A program made the position numbers and the translations under genes. A DNA stretch of 64,000 bases from Floridanema evergladense (GTDB lineage Bacteria; Cyanobacteriota; Cyanobacteriia; Cyanobacteriales; Aerosakkonemataceae). The stretch lies in assembly GCF_041929205.1 (NCBI RefSeq), contig NZ_JBHFNT010000054.1; one strand, given 5' to 3'. The notes below the pieces were generated by a model that had not been told where the DNA came from, did not search any database, and saw nothing but the letters and a program-made list of their open reading frames with translations. Below are positions 22,579-30,684 of the stretch, piece by piece (the stretch's first letter is position 1; each line of letters begins with the position of its first letter).

Positions 22579-22721
22579 GATCCCCCTAAATCCCCCTTAC
22601 TAAGGGGGACTTTGAATCCTGTTCCCCCCCTTACAAAGGGCAACTTTGAATCCTGTTCCCCCCCTACTAAGGGCGACTTTGAATCTTGTTCCCCCCTTGG
22701 TAAGGGGGTTTAGGGGGGATC
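22579..22721. repeat. GATCCCCC-bounded composite inverted-repeat element, copy 3
   Basis: It begins GATCCCCCTAAATCCCCC and ends GGGGGTTTAGGGGGGATC. Three internal units of the form GACTTTGAATCCTGTTCCCC are in tandem. It lies between fdxB and coxB. Confidence 0.75.
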
Positions 22722-22809
22722 AAAGCGACAATTCCTAAACAAATAACTCCTGATTCAGCTGTCAAAATTTACCCAAAATGTATCGAATTTGACGTTAAAC
22801 TAAAAAAGC

Positions 22810-23106
22810 TTAATTCAGATCTAATGGGCTATGAACGTGGCAATTTTTGGGGCAAACTCTCGAACAAGCTTCACAACCAATACAATTTTCTGCATTGGCG
22901 ATCGTCATTACCTTGCGAAGGCTTTCTTCCTCATCCTCATCTTCGATAAACTCGCCATGTTCATTGACTGGTTTTAATTCCATCACCCCACGTCCACAAG
23001 CCTTAAAGCATCTGCCACATCCCAAACAAGTTTCTATTTTAATAGCTTGCAGAAAATTAGGTGTCCAAGTTTTACCACCGAAAGTTGTTGCTGTTAGCAC
23101 CGCCAT
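22810..23106 (-). CDS. fdxB: Nif-specific ferredoxin III (2x[4Fe-4S])
   Basis: This 98-residue bacterial-type ferredoxin has two [4Fe-4S] motifs: Cys27, 30, 33, 37 (CLGCGRCFKAC) and Cys75, 78, 81, 85 (CIGCEACSRVC). A 37-residue acidic insertion separates them, with EFIEDEDEEESLR. That arrangement and the ending CPKNCHVHSPLD match nif-specific ferredoxin III. AAGGAG precedes the ATG. It stands apart from the main nif operon, next to coxBAC, and probably donates electrons during nitrogenase function or cofactor synthesis. Confidence 0.92.
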   Translation of the reverse strand: MAVLTATTFGGKTWTPNFLQAIKIETCLGCGRCFKACGRGVMELKPVNEHGEFIEDEDEEESLRKVMTIANAENCIGCEACSRVCPKNCHVHSPLDLN

Positions 23107-23507
23107 GAGTGTTGCTCCTTTTGAACTAGAATAATTACTGCGTGTTTGTCTCCTGATATTTGGTTTATATCAGACAGCTATTTTTCCTAGTTTTGCACCT
23201 CGACGGATCAAACTAATTAGACTAATTAAGCTACTACTCAAAGCTTCTAATTTAGCCTTAATCAGAACTTACAAATTTTCTTGGGGTAGGGGTACTAGTA
23301 TTTTTTGATGAGGGTACTAGTATTTTTTTATGGGGGTACTAGTATTTAATCACTCAACTAAATTAGCCAAAAGCATTGTAGAGAAACGATCGGGAGATTT
23401 GACTCAAGATTTTTTACGTTGAGTTATGAATAATTGCTTAATTAAATAGTGGGAAATTTTCTCATTTACACTATTAAAATATAACTACCATCCATTTCAC
23501 AATCATT
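23107..23507. other. Non-coding spacer between fdxB and UPF0175 gene
   Basis: No gene is seen. It contains the three-copy TACTAGTA array and AT-rich flanks, and would hold the promoters of the two divergent genes. Confidence 0.6.
23288..23349. promoter_or_regulatory. Three TACTAGTA palindromes at exact 22-bp spacing
   Basis: TACTAGTA occurs at 23293-23300, 23315-23322 and 23337-23344, each within GGGTACTAGTATTT in the same orientation. The 22-bp period places the copies on the same face of the helix. It lies in the divergent spacer of fdxB and the UPF0175 gene. Confidence 0.55.
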
Positions 23508-23747
23508 ATGAGCTTACTAATTTCCGACGAAATACTAGAAGCTAGCGGCTTATCCGAAACTGAATTCTTGCTAGAAATTGCTATTATGCTGTTTCAACAA
23601 GAAAAAGTCAGCATTGGCAAAGCCAGCCGCATAGCAGGGATGAATCAAATCCAGTTCCAAGAATTGTTAGCCAATCGTGGCATTTCCATCCATTACGACG
23701 TACCTGAATTTCAGGAAGATTTGAAAGGTTTACAAGAAAGAGGCTAA
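23508..23747 (+). CDS. UPF0175 family small protein
   Basis: This 79-residue protein matches the UPF0175 family, common in cyanobacteria and archaea and often regarded as an antitoxin-like DNA-binding component. The pattern ETEFLLEIAIMLFQQEKVSIGKASRIAGM is a helix-turn-helix-like core, followed by FQELLANRGISIHYDVPEFQEDL. UPF0175 genes are usually followed by a PIN-like DUF3368 gene; here a short orphan and an HNH gene follow instead, 82 bp later. There is no clear ribosome site. Confidence 0.8.
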   Translation: MSLLISDEILEASGLSETEFLLEIAIMLFQQEKVSIGKASRIAGMNQIQFQELLANRGISIHYDVPEFQEDLKGLQERG

Positions 23748-23829
23748 AAGAATTAATGTATATAACCCACATTACATACCCAAAACTATCTAGGATTAAG
23801 CTAGTCCTTTATGTTAGAGCCGCAAAATT

Positions 23830-24066
23830 ATGATCCAAGTAGTAATTAGCCCCCAATCTTTGTTGGAAACGGGCATTAAAGTTGAGAAGGTTGATAACCT
23901 TCGACTATTCAAATTTACCGACGAGTTACAATCTCACCTCGAAGATTTGTTAGAAAAAAACAAGACAGGTTCGCTAACCCCAGAAGAGGAGACAGAACTC
24001 AATGCTATAGGAGAACTAGACCGCATCTTTACTTACCTCAATTCTCTCTTGGTTGCCCAGCAATGA
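23830..24066 (+). CDS. Uncharacterised 78-residue partner of the HNH gene
   Basis: I know no function. The protein starts MIQVVISPQSLLETGIKVEKVDNL and continues with an acidic helical region (DELQSHLEDLLEKNKTGSLTPEEETELNAIGELDRIF). The GSLTPEEETEL motif recurs in small cyanobacterial proteins encoded before nucleases. It overlaps the HNH gene by four bases (ATGA), so translation is coupled and the two products likely act together, perhaps as a toxin-antitoxin-like pair. That is inference from the arrangement. Confidence 0.75.
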   Translation: MIQVVISPQSLLETGIKVEKVDNLRLFKFTDELQSHLEDLLEKNKTGSLTPEEETELNAIGELDRIFTYLNSLLVAQQ

Positions 24067-24518
24067 CTATTAATGAATTGACGAGGCAATTGGTACACAA
24101 ACGTGCAGACTACCTGTGCGAATATTGCCATTCTCCAGAAAAAATCAGCACTTCTCGCTTCACTATCGATCACATTCAACCACGTTCTTTGGGTGGCTCT
24201 GACAATTCTGATAACTTAGCTCTGGCTTGCAGTCGTTGTAACCAGCGTCGTTATAACTTCATAGTGGGTCGGGATGTAGAAACCTCAGCAATTCTACCCT
24301 TATTTAATCCCCGTCAACAGCAGTGGTTTGACCACTTCATCTGGAGCGCAGACGGTACAAAGATTCTCGGTACAACTCCCATCGGTCGAGCCACTTGTGA
24401 GCGCCTTGACCTCAATGATGAACGCTACAGAGGAGAACGTTCTATCCAAGAAGCTCGTGCGCTGTGGGTTCAGGCTGGCTGGCATCCTCCTTCAGAAGAT
24501 CCCCAGCAGCTTGAGTAA
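24063..24518 (+). CDS. HNH endonuclease
   Basis: This 151-residue protein has a complete HNH nuclease core in its first half: CEYCHSP (first zinc pair), RFTIDHIQPRSLGGSDNSDNLALACSRCN (His-Asn catalytic region and second pair) and the terminal RYNFIVG. Residues 75-151 are a conserved-looking tail (FNPRQQQWFDHFIW, ARALWVQAGWHPP) seen in other cyanobacterial HNH proteins. It is the second gene of a coupled pair. The target, self or foreign DNA, is unknown. Confidence 0.88.
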   Translation: MTINELTRQLVHKRADYLCEYCHSPEKISTSRFTIDHIQPRSLGGSDNSDNLALACSRCNQRRYNFIVGRDVETSAILPLFNPRQQQWFDHFIWSADGTKILGTTPIGRATCERLDLNDERYRGERSIQEARALWVQAGWHPPSEDPQQLE

Positions 24519-24550
24519 GCCGATTTTTCTGGATTAAATATTAAATTTAC

Positions 24551-27500
24551 TTACCCAAACAACCTTTTTCCGAATGGGAAATCATGCAGCAAGGTGTAAA
24601 AACAGGGAATAATAAACAAAGTTAGCAACGTTGCTAGAGACAACCCAGAAAACACTACAACTCCCAAAGGTTGCAGAAACTCCGAACCTTCACCCATTCC
24701 CAAAGCTAAGGGGAATAAACCTAACACAGTGGTAATAGTTGTCATTAGAATTGGTCGCAAACGTTGGGGTGCAGCTTTTAAAATGGCAGTGGTCCGATCG
24801 AGCCCTTCCTGATCGCGAATTTGGTTCGCCATTTCCACCATAATAATCGCATTATTGACGACAATTCCCACCAATAACACCGCACCAACTAAAACCGTAG
24901 CACCGATCGCAGTTTGCGTAATATAAAGCCCAAAAATTCCCCCTGCTAAAGCTAACGGTACAGTCAACATAATTACTAACGGATCGATCAGGGAATTATA
25001 TTGCACAGCCATAACTACAAATACTAAGAAAGCTGCTAAACTTCCCAGAATTTTTAAGGAATTTTGTAACTGTCGATTTGTTTCGGCGTTGGAACTAGGT
25101 AAAATCGAAACACCTTCCGGTAATCTCGTTTCAGCTAAAACCTTATCTACTTGTTTTAAAGCTTCACTTAAACTAGCACCTTTGTTCAAACTTCCCGCAA
25201 TAATGAAAACTTGTCTTTGGTTAATGCGTTGAATTTCTCCGGGTGCTTGTCCTTCTTCAATTCTTGCCACATCGCCCAAACGAATCAAGGCATTATTGTT
25301 AACAAACAGGGGAATTTGTTCGATTTGCGAAGCGCGTTCTACAGATTCTCGATCTAATTGTACTCGCACATCGACTAAGCGGTTTCCTCTTTGTAATTGC
25401 GTCGGTGTAGAACCTTCGATCGCTGTTTGAATTGTATCGCCAATGTCCTTAGTATTTAATCCTAAACTAGCAACTCTTTCCCAATCTGGGCGAATTTGAA
25501 TTTCCGGTTGGCGATCGTCTGCATCAGGACGAAACTGTGCTAAACTAACTTTTTCATCCATTGCTGCTAACACTTGTCTTCCAGCACGTTGCAAACTTTG
25601 TTCATTTTCACCTTGCATAATAATATCAACTTCTGCACCTCTCACAGGCGAGTTACTTAAAATAATACCCCTAACTTGACCGGGACTTACCCGCAGCCTT
25701 ATTCCAGCTAAATTTAGCTTTTCAAATTCTTTGCTAACTCGTTGTACAAATGCCCCAACATCTGTTCCCGGTTTTAGAGTAATCGTACTAGTACTACGCA
25801 CTGGGTTAGCATTAGTATTACTGCCGAAAATTGAACCACCCGCCGTAGTAAATACAAATTCTGTTTCTGGTTGTTTGCGGAGAATTTCATCGACAATTGT
25901 CATCACTTTTTTGTTTGTTTCTACAGCTGTTCCTGGAGGAAATTGAGCAAACAAATTCGCTTGACCAGTATTAATTCTGGGTAAAATTTCTTGAGGAATT
26001 TGTCCTGCCATCCACCAACTACCGCCGCCTAAAATTAGGAAAGCTGCCAGAATTATTAACACTCGAAACCGCAATACAAAAGCTAAAAATCGCCCATAAC
26101 TACCCATCGAAGCTTCAAATCGTTCGTTGAATTTTCGCAATAGCCAAAAGTTACTTACTCCGCTTGTCCAACGAATAGCTAAGAGTCGCGAACAGATCGC
26201 TGGCACAACTGTTAAAGCTACTAAAAGCGAAGCAGCAACAGAGAAACTAATTGTTAAAATTAACTCACTGAAAAGTAGGGAAAAGAAACCACCAATTAAC
26301 AAAAATGGTAAAACCGAAACTAAGTTAGTAGTTGTGGAAGCAAGTAAAGCTGATTCTACACTTTGACTGCTACTCACGGCGCTTTCAACTAACTGTTTGG
26401 AACTGAGACGACTGCGGGAATCTTTTCCGGGAGTTAACCCAGCACCTTCGGCAATTGTCTCCATCATCACGATCGAGTTATCCACCACAATTCCCACACC
26501 TAGCGCCAAACCACCTAAACTGAAAACGTTAATCGAAAGACCGAATAATTGCATTAAAATAATGGCAGCAATTGTCGCTAAAGGAATCGCTAAAACGATA
26601 ATTAAAGTTTGGCGCAGCGAACCTAAAAATAACAGAACTGCGATCGCCGCTAACCCCGCACCAATTAAACCCGAACTCGTAACGTTAGAAATTGAATTAT
26701 TAATAAATCTCGACTCATCCAAAGTCGCCACGATTTGCATATCTTCAGGAATTAACCCTGACTTTCGCAAAGCAGCTATGCGTTCTTTAACCCCATTTAC
26801 AACATTAATTGTATTAGCATCAGCTTGTTTAGTCACGCTCACTTTAACAGCTGGTTCGCCATTTAAAGAGACAAAAATTCTTTGTTCCTCAACCCCATCA
26901 ATAACTTCAGCAAACTCGCGCAAATAAACCCGACGACTGGAAATAGTAGATGTAGTACTGGTTCCCGGAATTCTCACTAAAAAAGACAAATTTCTAATTT
27001 CTTCTGCATCGCGAAACAGTCCCACCGTTCGAGTTAAAGGTTCCGAATCTTCACCACGTAACCTACCACCAGAAACATCTTGATTGCGCTCTTCTAAACC
27101 ATTTAAAACATCAGTTAAATTCACACCTAATGCTTGTAAACGTTTCAGGTCAATTTTTACTCTAACTTCTTCTTGAACTCCTCCGGCAACATCCACTGAC
27201 GCAACACCAGAAACCACATTCAATTCACGGGATAATTCTTCATCAGCAAACACCCGCAAATCGACATCTTTTAAAGATGGAGATTGCAAAGCAAATTCAT
27301 AAACTGGCAATTGAGAAGGGTCAACTTTAAACAGTCGCGGATCTTCAATATTTTCTGGCAATCTACCTCTAGCACGGTTAAAAGCAGCAGTTGCATCGTT
27401 AAGTGCTTGGTCAATATTTCCCCCAGGTTCAAAGTACAAATCTAAACTTACTTGACCTTCGCGAGTTTGGGAATAAACTTGCACCACTCCTTCGGTAGCA

Positions 27501-27742
27501 CTTAAAGCTTCTTCCAAAGGTCTAGTAATTTCGTCGATCGCTACTTCTGGCGAAACTCCAGGCGCACTCAGTCGCACGCCGATGCGCGGATAGGTAATAG
27601 AAGGCAACAAATCAACTTGCAGTTGGGTAAAAAAGAAAACTCCTAATACCAAAACTGTTAAAGTCAGCATTAAAGTACCAATATGCTGACGAATAGAAGT
27701 AGCACTCAGGCTAAACCCAGATGTTTTGACATTTTCCATCAT
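24551..27742 (-). CDS. RND efflux transporter, AcrB/HAE family
   Basis: This 1063-residue inner-membrane pump is driven by protons and exports toxic compounds with a periplasmic adaptor. Family features: first span and VDLLPSITYPRIGVRLSAPGVSPE, two large periplasmic loops, LALGVGIVVDNSIVMMETIAEG in span 4, and LVGIVVNNAIIMVEMANQIRD in the second half. Full length with twelve predicted spans. The upstream adaptor gene overlaps its start by four bases (ATGA), giving translational coupling. The substrate cannot be read from sequence, and no outer-membrane channel gene is adjacent. Confidence 0.95.
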   Translation of the reverse strand: MMENVKTSGFSLSATSIRQHIGTLMLTLTVLVLGVFFFTQLQVDLLPSITYPRIGVRLSAPGVSPEVAIDEITRPLEEALSATEGVVQVYSQTREGQVSLDLYFEPGGNIDQALNDATAAFNRARGRLPENIEDPRLFKVDPSQLPVYEFALQSPSLKDVDLRVFADEELSRELNVVSGVASVDVAGGVQEEVRVKIDLKRLQALGVNLTDVLNGLEERNQDVSGGRLRGEDSEPLTRTVGLFRDAEEIRNLSFLVRIPGTSTTSTISSRRVYLREFAEVIDGVEEQRIFVSLNGEPAVKVSVTKQADANTINVVNGVKERIAALRKSGLIPEDMQIVATLDESRFINNSISNVTSSGLIGAGLAAIAVLLFLGSLRQTLIIVLAIPLATIAAIILMQLFGLSINVFSLGGLALGVGIVVDNSIVMMETIAEGAGLTPGKDSRSRLSSKQLVESAVSSSQSVESALLASTTTNLVSVLPFLLIGGFFSLLFSELILTISFSVAASLLVALTVVPAICSRLLAIRWTSGVSNFWLLRKFNERFEASMGSYGRFLAFVLRFRVLIILAAFLILGGGSWWMAGQIPQEILPRINTGQANLFAQFPPGTAVETNKKVMTIVDEILRKQPETEFVFTTAGGSIFGSNTNANPVRSTSTITLKPGTDVGAFVQRVSKEFEKLNLAGIRLRVSPGQVRGIILSNSPVRGAEVDIIMQGENEQSLQRAGRQVLAAMDEKVSLAQFRPDADDRQPEIQIRPDWERVASLGLNTKDIGDTIQTAIEGSTPTQLQRGNRLVDVRVQLDRESVERASQIEQIPLFVNNNALIRLGDVARIEEGQAPGEIQRINQRQVFIIAGSLNKGASLSEALKQVDKVLAETRLPEGVSILPSSNAETNRQLQNSLKILGSLAAFLVFVVMAVQYNSLIDPLVIMLTVPLALAGGIFGLYITQTAIGATVLVGAVLLVGIVVNNAIIMVEMANQIRDQEGLDRTTAILKAAPQRLRPILMTTITTVLGLFPLALGMGEGSEFLQPLGVVVFSGLSLATLLTLFIIPCFYTLLHDFPFGKRLFG

Positions 27743-29313
27743 TGCCGACCTTTTTGTTGAGTGTTTTCTTCTTGAGTTGGTGCAGAAGACTGACGATCGC
27801 GTAGCGTTGCGTTAGCAGTATCGCGCCCGCCCCCTCCCTGCCCCACACCTTCGGACAAAATACTAAAACGTACAGCATCCCCATCTTTTATCGGTCTGCC
27901 ACTACGCACCACAAACCTTTCTCCCGGTTGCAAACCGGAAATTACTTCAACTTTGCTATTAGCGCGATCGCCCAACACCACCGGACGCGCCGTCACCTTC
28001 CCTTCCCTACCTTCTGCCGTCACCACAAAAATCGTCCCTTGGTTGGGGGACTGGGGACTGGGGACTGGGGACTGGGGACTGGGGAGGTAGGGGGATGGGG
28101 GGATGGGGGGAGAGAAAGAATTATTCTCCCCTGCTCCCCTGCTCCCCTGCTCCCCTGCTCCCCTGCTCCCCTGCTCCCCTGCTCCCCTGCTCCTCTGCTC
28201 CCCTGCTCCCCTGCCTCTACCTCTAGAAACTTCTAGCGCTGTCGTTGGAATCAGAACCTTGGGGGCATTTTGTTGAGCAAATTGGACTCTGGCTAATAAA
28301 CCGCTACCAATTCGCCCATTTTGATTCGGAATTAAAATTTCTACCGGAATTTGCCTCGCTGTAGGATCGGCAGCAGGAGAAATTCGGGCAACTGTGCCTG
28401 CAAAAGTTTGATTAGAAAAAGCGTCTAATTGTACTTGTACCAACTGCCCGACTTGGACGTTTGGCAATTCCAATTCTGAAAGCGGAACTACCACTTTTAC
28501 TTGGCTAAACTCTCCCAGCTTTAAAACCTCGCCTCCCGGTTGTACCAAATTTCCCGGTTCGCTGGTTCGTTCCATAACTACGCCATCAACGGGCGAGATG
28601 AGTTTGGCGTAAGATAAGCGCTCTTTCAACTCAGCAATTACGGCTCTTTGGGCAACCACTCTGCCTTGAGCAGCTGCAACTGCTTGCTGTTCGGTGCGAA
28701 TTTGTTCTTCTGCGGCAAGCACTGCTTGTTTATTAGTGCCGACTTCAGTTTGGGCTAATTCGGCATCTTGCAGGGAAATTGCCCCTTGTTTTTGCAAAAA
28801 TGCTCGCCTCGCTGCGGTTGACTGGGCTTGTTTGAGCGTGACTCTAGCTTGTTCGGCTTTAGCTTTGGCGTTACTAACTTGAGTTCTGGCGCGTGCTACT
28901 TCTGAGTCACGGGTAGCTAGTTCAGCTTCGGCTTGAGTTACTTGATTCAATAATAATGTGCTGTCCAACTGTGCTAACTGTTGACCTCGCTTTACCCGAT
29001 CGCCCACATTAACACTCAAATTCAGCAGTCGCCCTTCAACTTGCGATCGCAGCGAGACTTCCCTTGCGGGTCTAGTTGTACCTATATATGTGGGTGCTTC
29101 CTGGAGAACGCCGGGACGTGCGATCGCCACATCCACTGCTATAGAGGTTGGCCCACTTTCGGCTCCTCTCTGGGCTCCAGGTCGCCGATTTTGTGCTTCC
29201 GCTTCTGCCTTGGGCGTTCTGCTACAACCCGTTAAAGTAGCTAACAGCGGCAAAAGGCAAAAGCCAAAAGCCAAAAAATACGAATATGAAACTTTTGTAT
29301 TGGCTCTTTTCAT
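27739..29313 (-). CDS. RND periplasmic adaptor (HlyD/AcrA type) with in-frame repeat expansion
   Basis: This 524-residue membrane-fusion protein links the RND pump to an outer-membrane channel. It is a likely lipoprotein (LATLTGC lipobox near residues 24-30). The order is lipoyl half, long coiled coil (about 120-235), lipoyl half (AKLISPVDGVVMERTSEPG), beta-barrel, then membrane-proximal domain. Near residues 365-430 an insertion of GAGEQGSR octapeptides and PSPQSPV heptapeptides, encoded by tandem DNA repeats, interrupts the beta-barrel/membrane-proximal region. The frame stays open. The C-terminal tail is Gly- and Gln-rich. It is coupled to the downstream pump gene. Confidence 0.92.
   Translation of the reverse strand: MKRANTKVSYSYFLAFGFCLLPLLATLTGCSRTPKAEAEAQNRRPGAQRGAESGPTSIAVDVAIARPGVLQEAPTYIGTTRPAREVSLRSQVEGRLLNLSVNVGDRVKRGQQLAQLDSTLLLNQVTQAEAELATRDSEVARARTQVSNAKAKAEQARVTLKQAQSTAARRAFLQKQGAISLQDAELAQTEVGTNKQAVLAAEEQIRTEQQAVAAAQGRVVAQRAVIAELKERLSYAKLISPVDGVVMERTSEPGNLVQPGGEVLKLGEFSQVKVVVPLSELELPNVQVGQLVQVQLDAFSNQTFAGTVARISPAADPTARQIPVEILIPNQNGRIGSGLLARVQFAQQNAPKVLIPTTALEVSRGRGRGAGEQRSRGAGEQGSRGAGEQGSRGAGENNSFSPPIPPSPYLPSPQSPVPSPQSPNQGTIFVVTAEGREGKVTARPVVLGDRANSKVEVISGLQPGERFVVRSGRPIKDGDAVRFSILSEGVGQGGGGRDTANATLRDRQSSAPTQEENTQQKGRQ
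28047..28212. repeat. In-frame heptamer and octamer arrays within the RND adaptor gene
   Basis: On the plus strand, five copies of GGGGACT (about 28047-28083) and, after GGGGGATGGGGGGATGG-type units, about ten copies of CTCCCCTG (28130-28212) lie inside the coding region. A period of 8 bases gives a repeated octapeptide, and a period of 7 a repeated heptapeptide, so any change of copy number other than three shifts the frame. Confidence 0.85.
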
Positions 29314-29455
29314 AGTTTCTTTAGACTTCCTGCATAACTGCCAAGCTCAAACCCTTTACAAAAGTTAATCTCCTCCTAGAATAACGGCAATCAGGAGATT
29401 TCAGCTTACATCTCTAGAAAGGTTTGCTCAGGAATCAGGCAATAGTTGGTAGCCC

Positions 29456-29469
29456 GTAAGTCTTGTTAC
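29456..29469. promoter_or_regulatory. NtcA-consensus match between the adaptor gene and phnD
   Basis: GTAAGTCTTGTTAC fits GTA-N8-TAC. It could serve phnD (128 bp downstream) or the divergent adaptor gene. A TATAAT at 29548-29553 is the best -10 box before phnD but is too far from this site for a class II arrangement. Confidence 0.25.
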
Positions 29470-29596
29470 TGCTAGAGACTGGAAAATTTATTGATTCTAT
29501 CTGTCAATAATTAGCTAACTAAGTGAAAATTTATCTCAATTAATCCGTATAATAAAAACGCTGTCTAAAAACTTAGTTTTCATCGTAGGGTTAGTC

Positions 29597-30568
29597 ATGG
29601 ATGTGACAAAAAAATTTGTACTTGGTGTGAGTGTAGTAGCGTTAGCACTAACTAGTTTGACTCTAAATACAATGGGGAAAAAGTCTTGGGCAGAAGCACC
29701 AAATGTGCCTAAGAAGTTAGAAAATACAGTTGCTCAAGCATCTCTGACCAAGATTAGAATTGCTTTCCCCGCTCGTGGTGATAGCGCTGATTTACAGAGA
29801 AAAGCTAATGCTGTCGCTCAATTTCTCTCCCCAAAAGTGGGTATGCCTGTAGAAGCGTTAGTAGCTGATGACACTGCTGCTGTAGAAGCTTTACGAGCAA
29901 ATCGCGCCGAAGTAGCTTTTTTGAGCAGTCGTCCTGCAATTAAAGCTGAACAATTAGCAAATGCAAAATTGTATTTAGCTGAAGTACGTCCGAATTATTC
30001 TGGTGGACACACTTACCGATCGATATTTGTAGTTCCTAAAGATAGCGCTTTACGCAGCGGCAATTCTCCTGATACTCTTAAACAATTGCAAGGTAAAAAA
30101 ATCGCTTTCACTTCTCCAACTTCCGGTAGCGGATTTATTTTTCCTGTGGGAGAATTAGTTAAGTTAAATTTAGTTCCAAATCGCGATCGTCTTAACGGTT
30201 TCTTTAGCCAAGTTAGCTACGGAAACGGTTATAGTGGAGCATTACAAGCCGTTTTACGGGGACAAGCAGATGTAGCAGCAGTTTCCGAATACACCCTTGG
30301 CGCACCTTATATCACACCCGAAGAAGCAAGTCGTTTACGGATACTTTATTCTATTTCAGGTGTACCTGCTCATGGTGTGGCAATTGATGATAGCGTTCCT
30401 CCAGCTATGCGCGATAAAATCATCAACGCTTTGATGGAAATGAATAAGCCAGAAAATAATCAATTGTTGAGAGGTTTGTACAATTCGACAAGTTTTGTAA
30501 AAGTTAACAGCACCACTCATTTACAACCTATGCGTGAAGCACTGGAACGCGCCGGAATTGAACCATAA
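29597..30568 (+). CDS. phnD: Phosphonate/phosphite-type ABC transporter substrate-binding protein
   Basis: This 323-residue periplasmic binding protein belongs to the PhnD/PtxB family that captures phosphonates, phosphite or related oxyanions. A signal sequence is present (residues 1-33). Family features are RIAFPARGDSADLQRKANAVAQFLS near the start, AFTSPTSGSGFIFPVGELVKL, then ALQAVLRGQADVAAVSEYTL and the proline-rich SGVPAHGVAIDDSVPPAMRD. It heads a three-gene phnD-C-E set. No phosphite dehydrogenase or C-P lyase gene is visible, so the exact ligand is open. Confidence 0.88.
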   Translation: MDVTKKFVLGVSVVALALTSLTLNTMGKKSWAEAPNVPKKLENTVAQASLTKIRIAFPARGDSADLQRKANAVAQFLSPKVGMPVEALVADDTAAVEALRANRAEVAFLSSRPAIKAEQLANAKLYLAEVRPNYSGGHTYRSIFVVPKDSALRSGNSPDTLKQLQGKKIAFTSPTSGSGFIFPVGELVKLNLVPNRDRLNGFFSQVSYGNGYSGALQAVLRGQADVAAVSEYTLGAPYITPEEASRLRILYSISGVPAHGVAIDDSVPPAMRDKIINALMEMNKPENNQLLRGLYNSTSFVKVNSTTHLQPMREALERAGIEP

Positions 30569-30624
30569 TTTTGTCATTAGTTATTTGTCATTGGTCATTT
30601 GTGAAAGCTAAATTTTGACCAATG

Positions 30625-30684
30625 ATCAACTACCGACTACTAACTACCAACTACCAACTACCAACTATCAACTACCAACTACCG
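30625..30684. repeat. ACTACCA heptamer array just upstream of phnC
   Basis: About seven copies of ACTACCA (with variants ACTATCA and ACTACCG) end directly at the phnC start. They keep an open frame with phnC that reads as repeated NYQLPT, so automatic start selection may extend into repeat DNA. Confidence 0.75.

Noticed and set aside
25785..25797. TACTAGTA sequence within the RND transporter gene
   Set aside because: It lacks the GGG and T-rich flanks of the intergenic copies and is within a conserved coding region, so it is probably chance.
28130..28212. Possible CRISPR array from regularly repeated sequence
   Set aside because: The units are eight bases long, directly abutting and have no spacers, and they lie inside a coding gene. 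They are simple tandem repeats.
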